From assembly GCA_030770425.1 (NCBI GenBank), contig JASJFT010000056.1, positions 1-64,000 of the forward strand: DNA of 64,000 nucleotides, in the 5' to 3' direction. The DNA is from Darksidea phi (lineage: Eukaryota > Ascomycota > Dothideomycetes > Pleosporales > Lentitheciaceae). The translations under genes and the position numbers were made by a program. The notes below the pieces were generated by a model. The model saw only the letters and a program-made list of their open reading frames with translations. It was not told the DNA's origin and ran no database searches. Positions 32,035 through 43,433 of this stretch are shown here, piece after piece (position 1 is the stretch's first letter; every line of letters starts with the position of its first letter).

Positions 32035-33297
32035 ATGACGGTACCGACTCCAGCGTCCGCTCAGATCCCCAAACTCGTCCCTCGCACCCGTGCCCCCGGC
32101 GCCCGCCGCGCAGCTCCGTCTGCCCCTCCCCCGCCAACACCCTCTCTGCCTCCGCCACCGAACCTAGATGGCCATTCTTACACGCCACCTTCGCGCAGGA
32201 TACTGACTCCGGAGGATCATGCGCTGTTCTTGAAGAGCCCCACGTGTCAGCTGATCACAGCATTTGTGTTCTCCATTGCCGACAGCGTGCGGGACCAGCG
32301 CACATCGAGCGTGAAGGAGGCGGAGTGCTCGCCGACTGTGAGGAAGGTCTTGTGGATACTGCACAGGGCCGAAGAAGTATTGGAGCAATGTCCGCCCGAG
32401 GACACAGGCTCGCGCTTCGGCAATCCCGTCTTCCGCTCCTTTCTCGATCAAGTCGAGTCTTCGCTTGCAACATGGCATTCGGAACTGGGACTCACGGATC
32501 CCGCGCAGGTGAATGAGATCTCCACGTACCTCCTCCACAGTTTCGGGAACAAAAGGAGGATTGACTACGGCTCGGGCCATGAACTAAACTTCTTCCTCTG
32601 GCTCCTCTGCCTCAACCGGCTCGGCTTGATCCCCACAGCCTCGTTTCCAAGCCTCGCCCTTGTCGTCCTACCCGCATACCTCCACCTTATGCGCCGCGTC
32701 CAAGCAACATACTACCTCGAGCCCGCCGGCAGCCATGGAGTATGGGGCCTGGACGACTACCAGTTCCTTCCGTTCCTGTTCGGGTCGTCGCAACTGCTCA
32801 ACCATCCGTACATCACGCCGAAGAGTATACACAACCAGCTCGTGCTGGAGGAGGAGGCCAGGGACTATCTGTACCTCGACCAAGTCGCTTTCGTCAACTC
32901 GGTCAAGAACGTCGAGGGCTTGCGCTGGCATAGCCCCATGCTCGACGACATCAGCGCCGCCAAATCCTGGGCCAAGATTGAGAGCGGGATGCGGAAAATG
33001 TTCGTCAAGGAGATCCTCGAGAAGTTACCTGTTATGCAGCATTTTCTCTTCGGCAGCTTGATACCCGCTGAGGATGCTATGAGCAAAGAGGAAGACTTTG
33101 GTATGGGTCCGGAGAGTGAAGACGAAGAGGGTGCGGAGGTGAAGGTGTTTGATGATACAGAGGGAAAGAGACATGTACACGCCAACACCGGATGGGGCGA
33201 TTGTTGCGGAATCCGGGTGCCGGCTGCGGTCGGGGCTGAAGGGGAAGAGAGAAAGATGGGCGCGGGAGCTAGACTGAGAAGAGTGCCTTTTGATTAG
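32035..33297 (+). CDS. PP2A activator / PTPA prolyl isomerase
   Basis: Single exon, 420 residues from the Met at 32035 (MTVPTPASAQIPKLVPR). An upstream in-frame Met (31897) is thought less likely because the extension lacks family features. After a Pro-rich N-terminus (about 55 residues) the PTPA domain runs to the end. Key blocks are DYGSGHELNFFLWLLCL, YYLEPAGSHGVWGLDDYQFL and ESGMRKMFVKEILEKLP. The family activates PP2A catalytic subunits and has peptidyl-prolyl isomerase activity. Yeast has two members (Rrd1, Rrd2). The length suits the Rrd2 type, but I could not decide between them from sequence alone. Confidence 0.93.
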   Translation: MTVPTPASAQIPKLVPRTRAPGARRAAPSAPPPPTPSLPPPPNLDGHSYTPPSRRILTPEDHALFLKSPTCQLITAFVFSIADSVRDQRTSSVKEAECSPTVRKVLWILHRAEEVLEQCPPEDTGSRFGNPVFRSFLDQVESSLATWHSELGLTDPAQVNEISTYLLHSFGNKRRIDYGSGHELNFFLWLLCLNRLGLIPTASFPSLALVVLPAYLHLMRRVQATYYLEPAGSHGVWGLDDYQFLPFLFGSSQLLNHPYITPKSIHNQLVLEEEARDYLYLDQVAFVNSVKNVEGLRWHSPMLDDISAAKSWAKIESGMRKMFVKEILEKLPVMQHFLFGSLIPAEDAMSKEEDFGMGPESEDEEGAEVKVFDDTEGKRHVHANTGWGDCCGIRVPAAVGAEGEERKMGAGARLRRVPFD

Positions 33298-33825
33298 GAG
33301 ATACATGGGCCGAGAATACGGTGTACGTTTAAGATGCATTGGGCGGAGTTTTGGCGTACGAAATGGGATCGCACCTCAGTCATTTTCTCCAACCCGACGC
33401 GGTTGAAGCGAAATCAACAACATACAATTCGCCAAAATCTAGATACCCTACCCTGTTCTATTATGTCCTACACGGACTGTAGATGGTAGCCGTAGACCTG
33501 TGCCCTACGCCAATAAGCGCCTTCTATAGTTGCAAGTAGCCGGGCGCAGGTAACCAGCAGCCCTAACGAACCCAAAACTGCCCGCCCAACGTATGCAGCG
33601 AGCCGCTGCACGCGTACCCATGCCATGCATGTGAAGATGCGATGTACACAAAGGAAAGTCTATCGATGCTGTCTGTCCCCAAGTCAGGTGGATATGTGAA
33701 AGCCAAAGCCCAGTACAAATGCGAACATTAGAAAACCAACCCATCTTATACACGGGTAGTACAAGGCTCGTACTTTTTGTCTTTCTTCGCGTCTCATGCT
33801 TCGAATGAAATCTATATGAAGAAAA
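33298..33825. other. convergent 3' region, no gene
   Basis: Lies between the 3' ends of the PTPA gene and the DMT transporter. No believable frame on either strand. Confidence 0.5.
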
Positions 33826-35461
33826 TCAATCATCCACATCGCTCTCACTCTCCTCCAGCTTCTTCCTCCTCTCCTCGTCCATCTCCCAGTACGTGGCCCA
33901 GGAGAGCAAACAAAATGCCCCGATGATGAGCAGCCCACCCACCAGCGCCGCAGGGGTGAGAGGGCTGTTCAAGGGAGGAGGTAGGAGTTGGTCAACGATG
34001 GCGACGATGAAGATGGTGAGGAGAGCGGCGACGGAGGAGAGGACGGGGGAGGTGAGGGAGATGAGAACGAGGAAGGAGCCGGAAAATGCTGGATACAAAC
34101 GTTAGCACTGAATAGGAGGGTGGGGAAGAAAAGCGTGTACGCACTCGCATTAGCAACAACACTGATGGCCATCATCCAGGCCTGCTCTCCCTTGGGCAAA
34201 TCAAATTCCTCCCACCCCATGTAATGCAGAACGGGTAACGGTATCCACAACACAAGGACAGTAAACAGTCCAATCATACTCCCAAACGTATTTGCAAACA
34301 CCATGCCGCGGCCAGGTGCACATCCATCCGGCGGACACGCCAATCGCTTGTACAGCACTTCATAGAAGCCGTAGAGCACGCTGCCAATCCCGATGACGAG
34401 ATTACCAAGTGCTCGGTTTTCAGCTTCGTGGGAAGGAGGAGCTTTCTCGCCGCCGGTACCGCCACCGGATTTGGAGCCGTGTTTCGCGGGAGTGGTGTCG
34501 CCGTAGGCTACTACAAAGACGCCGAGGATGGCGATTGCTACGGCGACGATCTTGTTCAAGCGGACTTTCTCATGCAACAACGGAATGCTGAAGGCATACG
34601 CGAAGAAAGCAGAGCAGTTGTAGATGGCCGTCAGGTCGCTGGCGGTGGTCAGATTGACGGCGACGTACCAGCTGCCTCCCGCGACCGTAAGGGCGCATGT
34701 TATGAAAGCTGTCATCTTGATCATGTAGCGAACAGGGGAGACTTGGGATTGGCGGACCGAGGGGTGCAGGGTTTGGTGCTGCACCATGAGGGCAGTTTGG
34801 CGGAGGAGCTGGACGTGGCGGCGCCAGAAGATGGGGAAGGGCTCGGACCATTTTTGGAGGCGGAGGAGGAGAAGCTGGGTAGGCCAGAGGAGGATCCAGG
34901 AGCCGTGGGTCATGTAGCTATCATGGTCAGTTCATAGTAGCTGGGTGCAAGGGGTTGGAGGGCGAGGTAGACGCACAGCATGCAATACGGCTTCTCCCAC
35001 TTCAGCTCATGCTGGATATAAACGGCCGTCTCCGTCTGCACGGTAAAGCTGACCAGGCTCAAGGCCAGGAAGATGCTCGCATACGTATATCGCTTCTTCG
35101 TCTCGAACCGCGCCTGGCTCTCCGGGTCCCTCTCGTGAAAGGTATGCGTGCTCCTCCGGCTGACGCCCGGCCCGACCTCACTCCCTTCGTCGGTATTCTT
35201 GTGGCCCAACAGCGGACTCAGCCCATCCCTCTCCCTATCGCCGCTCGACCTCAAATCCGAAGGCATGTTGTCCCCCCTCTCGTCGTGCTCATCCCAGTCG
35301 TCAAAGGTGATGTCGGAGCCAGGGCTCTCGGGCTCTTTGAACGCTACGCTGTTCCTCTTCACGTGTCGCGGATGAGGGATCTCGGTGAAGGGCGACGAGT
35401 CTCTACTCCTGGCGTGGAAGGGGACGGCGGATGTCTTCCTGAGCGGGATCGAGTCGGGCAT
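33826..35461 (-). CDS. DMT-superfamily transporter (SLC35F/Thi74-YML018C like)
   Basis: Three exons, complement of 33826-34088, 34145-34917 and 34977-35461; introns of 56 and 59 nt close in phase; 506 residues. A long cytosolic N-terminus (about 120 residues, Ser/Arg/Asp-rich) precedes about ten hydrophobic spans. The TM3-4 region LTTASDLTAIYNCSAFFAYAF and the following LHEKVRLNKIVAVAIAILGV are the typical EamA/DMT inner repeat. The C-terminus is short and acidic (EERRKKLEESESDVDD). Fungal relatives sit in the vacuolar or other endomembranes; the substrate is unproven. Confidence 0.85.
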
Positions 35462-35875
35462 ATAAGCGGGTGCGGAGAGCGCGGCACGTTGGCAGGTGGG
35501 TGGAGAATGCGTGGTTAGGGCGCACGACTAGGCGAGTGAGTGAGGCGCAGGGTTAGTGCGGCTGCTGGTGTCAAAGTGGCCTGCAGTTGGCGATGTGCAG
35601 TCGTAAGGCGGCCAAGCCCCTGCATTCAGGTAGCCAGGGTCCATCCGCCGCGACTCGGCGCGTCAGGATGCATATGCACATGTCAAAAGCATCTGACCGT
35701 ATTTTCAAGACATGCACCGCACGCGAGCATACTGAGAAAACACACGAGGAGATTCATAGATGAGCTCTCTCTCCTCTCTCACATCCTACCACTACTCGGG
35801 GGAATCACTGAAATGGTGCATCCAAAGAAACTCAAGCTCAACACTAAGCGGACTGAAAACGCGAATCGAAGCCGA

Positions 35876-38018
35876 CTAAAGCGGACTCTGCTCCAACCCC
35901 TCAGCACGCTCTTGCGTCTCCGCCTCCTCTAGCTCCTTCAAAATTTCTGGCAACATGGCCTCAATGTCCTCTTCTCTCTCGCCCAACGCCTTTGCAATTA
36001 AACTCTTATACACTCCTTGCTTCTCGCCCATGCCCGCAACAGACAAATTCCCCACAACCTCTCGTACAAGCTCCTGTCTTTCTACTTGCGCATGATGAAG
36101 CAGTAGAGCTAACCTCATCTTCTCGTTCAGATCAATTGGCGAATTGGACGAATTTGACTGCGGCATTGACGTGCAGAGCCGTCTCAGCTCCGTCTTTTGC
36201 TCAATCTCAAGCAATGACTCGGCTTCCTCCACCAGCACCCGCAGCTCCTCCTCTTGTTGCCGGTCTTCTTCGTCGTCGCCTAGATCGATGTGCAGGCCAT
36301 TGCTCATGGTCGCGAGCTCCGAGACTTGTTTTTTGATTGCCTCCAGTTCGGCCTGCCGCTTCTTTACTACCCGCTCAGCATCCACGGATTCGGCCTCCTT
36401 CTCTTGCAGCTCAGCTTCGTACGCTGCAGCTAGCTCTTCGCACTTTTCCAATAAAGTTGGCGCTACTTTGGTCATGAGATGCGATGCTGTTTGCGAGCGG
36501 TACTGTTGCGGATCCCGAACGGAAAGGCTGGGAAACGGAAGCGACACCAGCGGCACTGAATTCAATCCTACCATATGACTTCCGTTGCCGTTCAAACCTT
36601 GGTCCAAAGGTGGTGCAAAGGGCGATGATGAGGCTTGTCGTGGTCGACCACCATGCATTCGGCGCCGGTTGTTAAGCTCGCGTATCAAGTCGTCTGCCGT
36701 GTCGCCCTTCTTGTTCGGTATATCTACAGTTACGTTGCGCCCCAGTAGACTTCGTACACACTTGCGCGCTCCATTGCGTGCGGCGATCATGATGGCGGTG
36801 TCGCCGTTCTGGTCTTGTACATTCAGCAATCGCGTAACCTCGTCAGGGATCCATGTTTCTGAGAGCTTGTTGATGATACAGTCGAGGTAGTACCTTGCAC
36901 ACACAAACTTGTTCGTACTACTGGTCGTTGCTGCTATGTGATGGAAAACAGTACTGCCAAACCAGTCGGTGCGATGGACCGTCTGTTGGAAGATTTTGAT
37001 CATGCTCGTCATGGTGTTCTTATCATAGTTGTTGGTGAACATGACTGCGCGCATCAGCGGAGTTTCAAGATTGTTGGACAAACAGTCTATCCGCGCGCCA
37101 CGCCGTATGAGCTCCTTCACCACCTCAATGTCGCCCATGGCAGCTGCCCAGTGCATAGCCGAGTGCCCTTTCTCGTCGATGGGCCGGTCAAGATTGACGC
37201 TCGGTGGGGGTTCGGGCGGGGTGATGAAGCCCTCCTCCGAGTCCAGCAGCATGAAGTAGTCCAGTAGTGCGTCGGCCCATATCTGGTGTTGCGAGTCCTG
37301 CACTGACATCTGATCCCCCCCCCTCTTGCGCTTGCGACTGCCTGCTGAATATTGCGAGGCCGTGAGCATGTCCTGGTCGCCCAGCATCGACTCAGAGATG
37401 ACGGTGCTGTTATCCGGCGTCTCTTCTCGGTAGTGCGACCGCGGCTGCATCTGGGAGTCTTCGAAGTGGTCCTCGCTGACCTGCGACTGCGAATTCGTCA
37501 CGTAGGCTGCGCACTCGTCAGCGTACGCTCCACTGCAAGCTGGCGGAGGAGGGCATCCTCCTACACTGGATTGATTCTAGCGAATATGCATTATTACCGT
37601 TTCTCGCGACTGCAGCGGCGCTCTGGCGTGCGGGCTTCGCGCGGTTCGAGGCTGCAGTGGCGTGCTTGGGTGCCGGCGGCGGGCTCCTGTCGCCGGGGAC
37701 GAAGTCGAAAATGGGGCGCATCTTGTCGAGCACGCCGTTGCGCTCAGCGAGCATGCGCCCGTCCGGCAGCGGGATCCAGGTGCCCTGGTACTTGCCATAA
37801 CCGCCCTGCACCTTTTCGTGCACGCCCTTCTGCACTTCGCGCTCGAGGATGCGCGTACGGGCGGGCTTGTCGTAGTCGGCCACCTTCAGGATGTGCGTCG
37901 CGTTGATCCAGTCGTCGGCGCGCCGCCGCATGACGTGGTTGCCGGCCACATTGAACTCGTAGACAGGCACATTGCTGTATGTGGCCGAGTAGATCTTGCC
38001 GTCGGGCAGCGGGGGCAT
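35876..38018 (-). CDS. MBP1: APSES/ankyrin cell-cycle transcription factor, Mbp1 type
   Basis: Two exons, complement of 35876-37539 and 37598-38018, intron 58 nt; 694 residues. An alternative acceptor at 37561 would give a 37-nt intron and seven more residues in the same frame. The APSES DNA-binding domain covers about residues 10-105 ([48 protein letters not shown]). Ankyrin repeats lie at about 255-450 ([34 protein letters not shown]). A long C-terminal coiled coil follows. The family forms MBF, which binds ACGCGT and drives G1/S genes with Swi6. Its own upstream region has an ACGCGT box at 38083. Confidence 0.93.
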
Positions 38019-38030
38019 CGTGGCGGGAGT

Positions 38031-38060
38031 CGAGTCGAGTCGGGTCGGGTCGAGTCGAGT
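38031..38060. repeat. pentamer repeat CGRGT x6
   Basis: Six consecutive pentamers, CGAGT or CGGGT, occupy 38031-38060 immediately upstream of the MBP1 start (38018, minus strand). Probably in its leader or core promoter. A possible source of length variation between strains. Confidence 0.9.
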
Positions 38061-38082
38061 GAAGGTGTGATTTCGCGACGAG

Positions 38083-38088
38083 ACGCGT
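38083..38088. promoter_or_regulatory. MCB box ACGCGT in the MBP1/NDUFB7 divergent promoter
   Basis: ACGCGT is the MluI cell-cycle box recognised by Mbp1-type factors. It lies 65 bp upstream of the MBP1 start codon and 166 bp upstream of NDUFB7. It overlaps an 8-bp inverted repeat, TCGCGACG (38073-38080) and CGTCGCGA (38086-38093). The match is direct; its use in autoregulation is inference from the family. Confidence 0.6.
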
Positions 38089-38254
38089 CGCGATGCTCCA
38101 GATGTCCCGCTTCACTCCCGCCGTTGGCCCCGACCCGACTCGTGTCTGCCCGCCAAGGCCCCGGCCAGACGTCGGAGCTCCCGCGTGCACTCCACCTCCT
38201 CTCCACAACCACCTCCACCACCGCAATTGCAGCGTCACAACCCTCGCAGCCACC

Positions 38255-38646
38255 ATGACCGTCACCGACAGGATAAAGGAGACCGTTGGCTTGGCCGGCG
38301 GCGAGCCCAAGAGTACGTGCCACGCTTCCGAGCCCAATTGGCCGGCATACTGACGCCAGCTACAGAGGCCACCCGCGAGGAGATGAGCGCCGCCCGACTA
38401 CCTCTACCGTACCGAGACTCGTGCGCACATCTACTCATTCCGCTGAACCGGTGTCGGCAAGCCGAATTCTACCTGCCGTGGAAGTGCGAGGTACGCGGGC
38501 GGAACCGGCAGCGCGAAGGCCGCATTTGCTAATTGCTGTAGGACGAGCGACACTCATACGAGAAGTGCCAGTACGAAGAATTCAAGCTGCGGGTGGCGAA
38601 GATGGAGGAACTGCGGGCGGCCAAGAATGGCGAGCGGAGCAATTGA
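38255..38646 (+). CDS. NDUFB7: NADH dehydrogenase (complex I) subunit B18 / NDUFB7
   Basis: Three small exons, 38255-38312, 38366-38490 and 38542-38646, introns 53 and 51 nt, phases close; 95 residues. Two CX9C motifs are present, CAHLLIPLNRC and CEDERHSYEKC, the twin-CX9C hallmark of this intermembrane-space accessory subunit of respiratory complex I. RLPLPYRDSCAHLL is the conserved core. The Met at 38255 is in good context (CACCATGACC). It is divergent from MBP1, with 236 bp between starts, and convergent with the acyl-CoA synthetase at 38844. Confidence 0.95.
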
Positions 38647-38843
38647 GCACTACAAGAGAAGGGACCCGGATCGAGGATAGACGAGCGAGTGCTGCATGTA
38701 TATATATCCGCAGCTCAGCCCATCAGTGTCAACATATACGTATTATATGCATTCAACCCTCGCCCTGACCTTGCGCACCCATCTATACTGCAACCTCCCC
38801 AATTACCTCGGCAGGTCACACGGCTTGCGTGGCTTGTCACCCT

Positions 38844-40683
38844 CTATAGCTTTGCCTTGGGGCTCGCTGCAGCCTTATCCCGCAACTCCTTCCTCAGAAT
38901 CTTGCCAGACTAATCGCGTCAGTGTCCGTCAGTCATGTCACAAATCACAGCACATACCGGATTCTTAGGTATAGCATCAATGAAGTGGATGCCACCTTCC
39001 AGTCGCTTCGCTTTGGAGACTCGCTCAGCGAGCCACTTCTTGATGTTATCAGCAACTTCCGGCGTAGCCTTGTCCTGCACCTGCGGTACGATGTATGCGC
39101 ATGGAAGCTCCTCGCCATCGCTGCACTCGGTCAGTGTTTGCTTCTCTTATGCCCAGAGATGACTTACGCAGTAACACCGATGACGGCGGCGTCCCGTACA
39201 TCCGGGTGGTCCAGCAACAATGCCTCGAGCTCCGCCGGCGCCACTTGCAACCCTTTGACTTTGATCAACTCCTACCCGTTGTCAGCTCAGTCCCGCCACA
39301 AGGTATCGCACAACTCGCCTTCTTCCGATCCACAACGAAGAAATGCCCGTCCTCATCAACATAACAAATATCTCCCGTCCTCAACCACCGATCCGGCGTG
39401 AGTGTCTCCCTAGTCGCCTGCTCCTTTCCCCAATACCCCTTCATCACGTTCGGGCCTCTTACCCAAACCTCCCCTTGCTCTCCCGGTTTCGCCTCGACCT
39501 TCCCCTCCTCGTCCAGCACAATCTTAGCCTCGCAGTTCGCCAACAGCTCGCCCACCGAGAAACTAGTCGAACGCTTCGATGGATGGAACGTGGTAATGGC
39601 GCAGGTAGCCTCAGTCATACCCCACCCCTGCTTCACGTTGACCCGTCCATCAGCCCACAACTTCTCAAACTCGTCGCATACTTCACGGCCTAAAGGTGCA
39701 GCACCAGAACCCACGCGCTCAACTGAACTTAGATCGAACTCTTTTGTCGCGGGATGCTTGGCCATAGCCACCACGACCGGCGGGACCAACGTCAGGTCCG
39801 TAATCCGATACTTCTGTACACACTGCAGCATCTCCACAAAGTCAAACTTTGGCATCATATAAACCGGCACCCTTTGCACAGGCGCGTTGATGCAGAAGAT
39901 AGCCTGGGCCATGGCGTGATACATGGGCAGGAAACATAATAGGCGCTGCCGTTGCAATCTCTCTCGGTAGTCGACAGCTTGCTTAGAAATGTGGATTTGT
40001 TGCAGACAGTTTGCGACGTAATTTTTGTGTGTGATCATTACACCTTTGGCCATGCCTGTGGTGCCGGAGCTGTAGTTCAGCGCGACGATGCGGTCGAGCT
40101 CCTCGTCTGTTCGGAGATCAGGCCAGTGGTATGCGCGACCTTTCTCTTTAGAGTCGAGCAGCGTGGTCCAGTGTCTAATCTTCCCTTGGGGCGTCTCTTT
40201 CTCCACGCTTCGGCCTTCGAATGTAGCGAGTCCATCGTCAAAGAGAAATATACTCGAGACGGGTAGATTTGCTTGCTTCGCCGCCTCCATCCCCGTCTTC
40301 AAGCTGCCCTCAGCGCAGATCAAAAATCGAGCCCCAGAGTCTTTCAACTGGTAGCTCAGCTCTCTCGCTACATACGTCGGGTTCGCGCCCGTGAAGACTC
40401 CACCTGCCATAGCCACGCCCATTACCACCGTCGGAAAGAAGAGCGTGTTCCCCGAGTAGAGCAGCACGCGGTCGCCCGACTTGAGGCCGGAGCGCAAGAG
40501 TCCCGAGGCGAGGCGTTGTGCATAGAGGCGGTAGTCACTGATGGAGAGGTAGTGTTTCTCTGGGTCGTCGCGGGTGGATATGAAAGCCGGCGTCGTTGGT
40601 AGATCGGCCGTGGGGGAGTCGAATACAAACGTGGGGAGGGAGACCTGGGGTATAGGGAAAGACCAGCGTGATTGGAAGACCAT
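38844..40683 (-). CDS. 4-coumarate:CoA-ligase-like acyl-CoA synthetase, peroxisomal
   Basis: Four exons, complement of 38844-38909, 38958-39120, 39168-39271 and 39319-40683; 565 residues. The AMP-binding motif [17 protein letters not shown], the GWGMTEATC block and the TGD-containing stretch [18 protein letters not shown] define the adenylate-forming family. The catalytic-loop Lys lies in the C-terminal [10 protein letters not shown] motif. The protein ends AKL, a type-1 peroxisomal targeting signal, so activation of a fatty or aromatic acid in peroxisomes is likely. The first intron (39272-39318) starts with GC rather than GT (AAG|GCGAGT) and ends TAG; the other two are GT-AG. Substrate unknown. 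Confidence 0.92.
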
Positions 40684-41267
40684 TGTATCGTTTGCTGTTT
40701 ACTGTTGATGCTGCGGTGTATTGCAAGAAGGTCGGTATAGTGTAGAGCCCCGGGGGTGAGGCCGGTACTTCATCCTCCATAAGCTTGGATCCCGGATACG
40801 TCAGCCCGTAAAGACTCGAACCGAAGACCCCAGTGCATAGCTTCGGCTGAGGGCCTTGATCTGAACTCATTGGGCGGTTGTGAGCATCAAGATCAAGCGA
40901 GGGAAAGAGATGCGGGGGTCTGGGGTTTTAAGTCTTGTGCCGAGGCATCCTCGGTATTTAGCTAGGGTTGCGACAAGGTATAATTCAGATTGGAGTCGTC
41001 CTCCGGCGTTAGCGTCCTCCGGCGTTAGCGTTGATATTAAAATTAGTTGTTCTCTTCGTGACGTTTACGGAGGTTAAAGAGCTAGATGATTCTTGCCGGT
41101 TTCTCCGATGATCAAGCGCCGCGACCATTCCTGGTATTGACATCACGACGTCAACGACACTACCACCTCCACAACATTACCGACGAATCCGAATTTTTCA
41201 CTCCATCCATGTAAAATCACGGCGGGAACTGACCCGCAGCCCAAGGTTCCGCAGTGACATCCTTGAC

Positions 41268-42122
41268 ATGCTACGCCAAAAGCACAACGAAGTTGACATT
41301 TTAATTCTCGGCGCCGGATGGACATCTACCTTTCTTATCCCACGTCTCGACAGCGAGGACATATCCCACGCAGAAACAACAACTACAGGGCGAGACGGAA
41401 CGATACCCTTTAAGTTCGACCCCGAGTCCAAGGACCAAGAGCTCTATAAATCCCTTCCCTCCGCACAAACCATTCTCATCACATTCCCTCTGGTTGGTCA
41501 CGGCCAGTCCAAACATCTGGCATCATTATACCAAGAAACTCATCAGAGCACTGCCTTGAATGGCAGACAGTGGATCCAACTCGGCTCAACAGGCATCTTC
41601 TCCAAAGTCGAAGGATGGAACAACGATAGTTCTGCTTATGATACAGAGAATAAACGCGCTATCGCAGAGGACGAGCTCCGAGACTTTGTTGGAGGCTGCG
41701 TACTAAATCTTGCGGGTCTTTATGGCGGGGCACGGCAACCCAAAAATTTTGTGCCGAGGTTGGTGAAGGAGAAGGAGGATATCAGAAAAAGGAAGGCCGT
41801 GCATTTTGTCCATGGGGAAGATGTCGCTCGTGCTATTATCGCCACACATCGGAAATTTTCGCCCGGGAAGAGGTGGATAATCGCGGATCTAAGGGTGTAT
41901 GACTGGTACGACCTGTTTCTAACGCTCAGCGCAGCTGCCGAGGGTGACACTGAAGAGGAGAGTCATAAAAGAGAGCAGATTAGGAAGTGGGTTTGTGAAT
42001 TGATGGTTGAAGAGGGTGTTAGAGCGTTGCCGAGAGACACAGAGACGCTAGGGAGAAAATTGGATTGTAGGGGGTTCTGGGAGAACCACGGGGTTTGGCC
42101 GGGACATGAGAGGCTTGCTTGA
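41268..42122 (+). CDS. NAD(P)-binding Rossmann-fold (atypical SDR/epimerase-like) protein
   Basis: Single exon of 284 residues. The N-terminus DILILGAGWTSTFLIP carries a GxGxxG-like dinucleotide-binding turn. VHFVHGEDVARAIIAT and WIIADLRVYDWYDLF resemble the late blocks of extended or atypical SDRs (YeeZ-like). The classical YxxxK is not obvious; SSAYDTENKRAIAEDEL may replace it. Function is not assignable beyond a nucleotide-sugar or oxidoreductase-like fold. It is followed directly by repeat copy C. Confidence 0.75.
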   Translation: MLRQKHNEVDILILGAGWTSTFLIPRLDSEDISHAETTTTGRDGTIPFKFDPESKDQELYKSLPSAQTILITFPLVGHGQSKHLASLYQETHQSTALNGRQWIQLGSTGIFSKVEGWNNDSSAYDTENKRAIAEDELRDFVGGCVLNLAGLYGGARQPKNFVPRLVKEKEDIRKRKAVHFVHGEDVARAIIATHRKFSPGKRWIIADLRVYDWYDLFLTLSAAAEGDTEEESHKREQIRKWVCELMVEEGVRALPRDTETLGRKLDCRGFWENHGVWPGHERLA

Positions 42123-42159
42123 GAGCGTAGTCATAGAAATTGGTACATAGCAGAGTACA

Positions 42160-42525
42160 TATTATTTGTTTTGGATTTGCACAGAGGGAGTCTCATTTAT
42201 AAGATCCGCACAAATATAGTAGGAGTTTGTATACATTAGAGGTACTATACCCACACCTTATACATGATAATAGGGCTGTAAACCTATACACAGTACGACG
42301 AGGTAATATTTTGAACATCGAATATTGAGGCGACGAGTGAGCAATAATATATACTATTGAACCGCAGAGCCTCGTTGGGAAACCAATAGCCGCAACGATA
42401 AGCTAGTACACCCACACTACCGCCTATAGTATAAAGGTTACCTACAATAATACTAGTATCTTACTTATATCTATCTTTTATCCTTAGCTATCTTCCTTAT
42501 ACCTATCTTCCTTATATCCATCTCT
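42160..42525 (+). repeat. dispersed repeat, copy C, RIP-mutated
   Basis: Aligns along its length with copy B: GATCCGCACAAATATAGTAGGAG, AGGTACTATACCCACACC, ATTGAGGCGACGAG, CCGCAGAGCCTCGTTGGG and the TATA region (TATAGTATAAAGG). Compared with B it has many C-to-T and G-to-A changes. Its upstream edge (TTTTGGATTTGCA) is shared with copy A. The leader motif ends in several CTATCTTCCTTATA units. There is no coding sequence after it comparable to the coiled-coil genes. Confidence 0.85.
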
Positions 42526-43433
42526 TGTACCTAGGTAGCTCCCTACCTCTTCCTTATTGATACCTAATAACCATACTATATCCTCGCCTGGTATTATTAT
42601 CCACCCGGTCCTTTGGGAGCATCGCGGTGGCCCTAGCCACAACGAGAAGTTCGAGCGCGGCGCTCTAAGCCCTTCAGATATCCCGGTGGACCACCCCAGC
42701 GCTATAGGCGGGAGGTATAGATTAGTATATTATTGTCAAGGACCTAGTAATACTGTATTTGGATAAAGAAGTCTTTGCGCTTAAGAGATTTAATGCCACT
42801 CGGCGTGATTCTCCCGCCATACTGCGGTTTGCGCCATCTGCAAGCTTGTTCTTAAGCCAAGACGCTTGTTTCCTTTCAAAATTCTTTTCCATCAGAACCA
42901 ATTTTATTTCATTAATAAAGTAGCTTATTCGTCATGTGCACTCGTTGGCCTACGTTGCTCCTTTAAACCCAGTACTGTTTTCTTCGATAAAGTGTATCTC
43001 TCTGAGATTGTTAGACCGTACCGTAAAAATAGGCGGATAATAGTATAAAATCCGGCCAGCTTCACCCTTCGTTTCCCATTTCCTTCACTTTAACTTTGTC
43101 ATGAGTTGTCTTGAGGTGATCACATCGCACTTCTAGATAGTTTTTTGCCTTTTGTCTCCGACACATGCTTCTTCAACTCCACCCCTATCCACCACACTCT
43201 CAAGAGTGCGAGTGTATACAAGGGAGATACTTTTCAAAAGGGAGTTGGGCAACTTCAAGTGAAGTCAAAGAGGGGGCTGACAAGAACGAGAGAATCCAAA
43301 TATCTTCAGCCCCTAAACTTGCCCGCTTACATGAAGCGGGTCTATTAGGCACCAAGAATACACAAGGAAAGCGTCATGTCTATCCTATCCAGGAGCCCCC
43401 TAACGCCATGCGATGCCTTTTCCCGCAATATGT
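42526..43433. other. no gene recognised
   Basis: Region between repeat copy C and the 3' end of the DnaJ gene. Open frames are short and unconvincing. 42590-42720 is more GC-rich than its surroundings and may be the tail of a repeat unit. No homology is evident within this window. Confidence 0.45.

Noticed and set aside
37540..37597. 37-nt intron in MBP1 ending at 37561
   Set aside because: Phase fits, but the intron is shorter than any other well-supported one in the window; the 58-nt version was preferred.
40790..40880. GGTTCGAGTC on the minus strand, like a tRNA B box
   Set aside because: The surrounding bases do not form a T-arm or acceptor stem, and there is no A box at the right distance.
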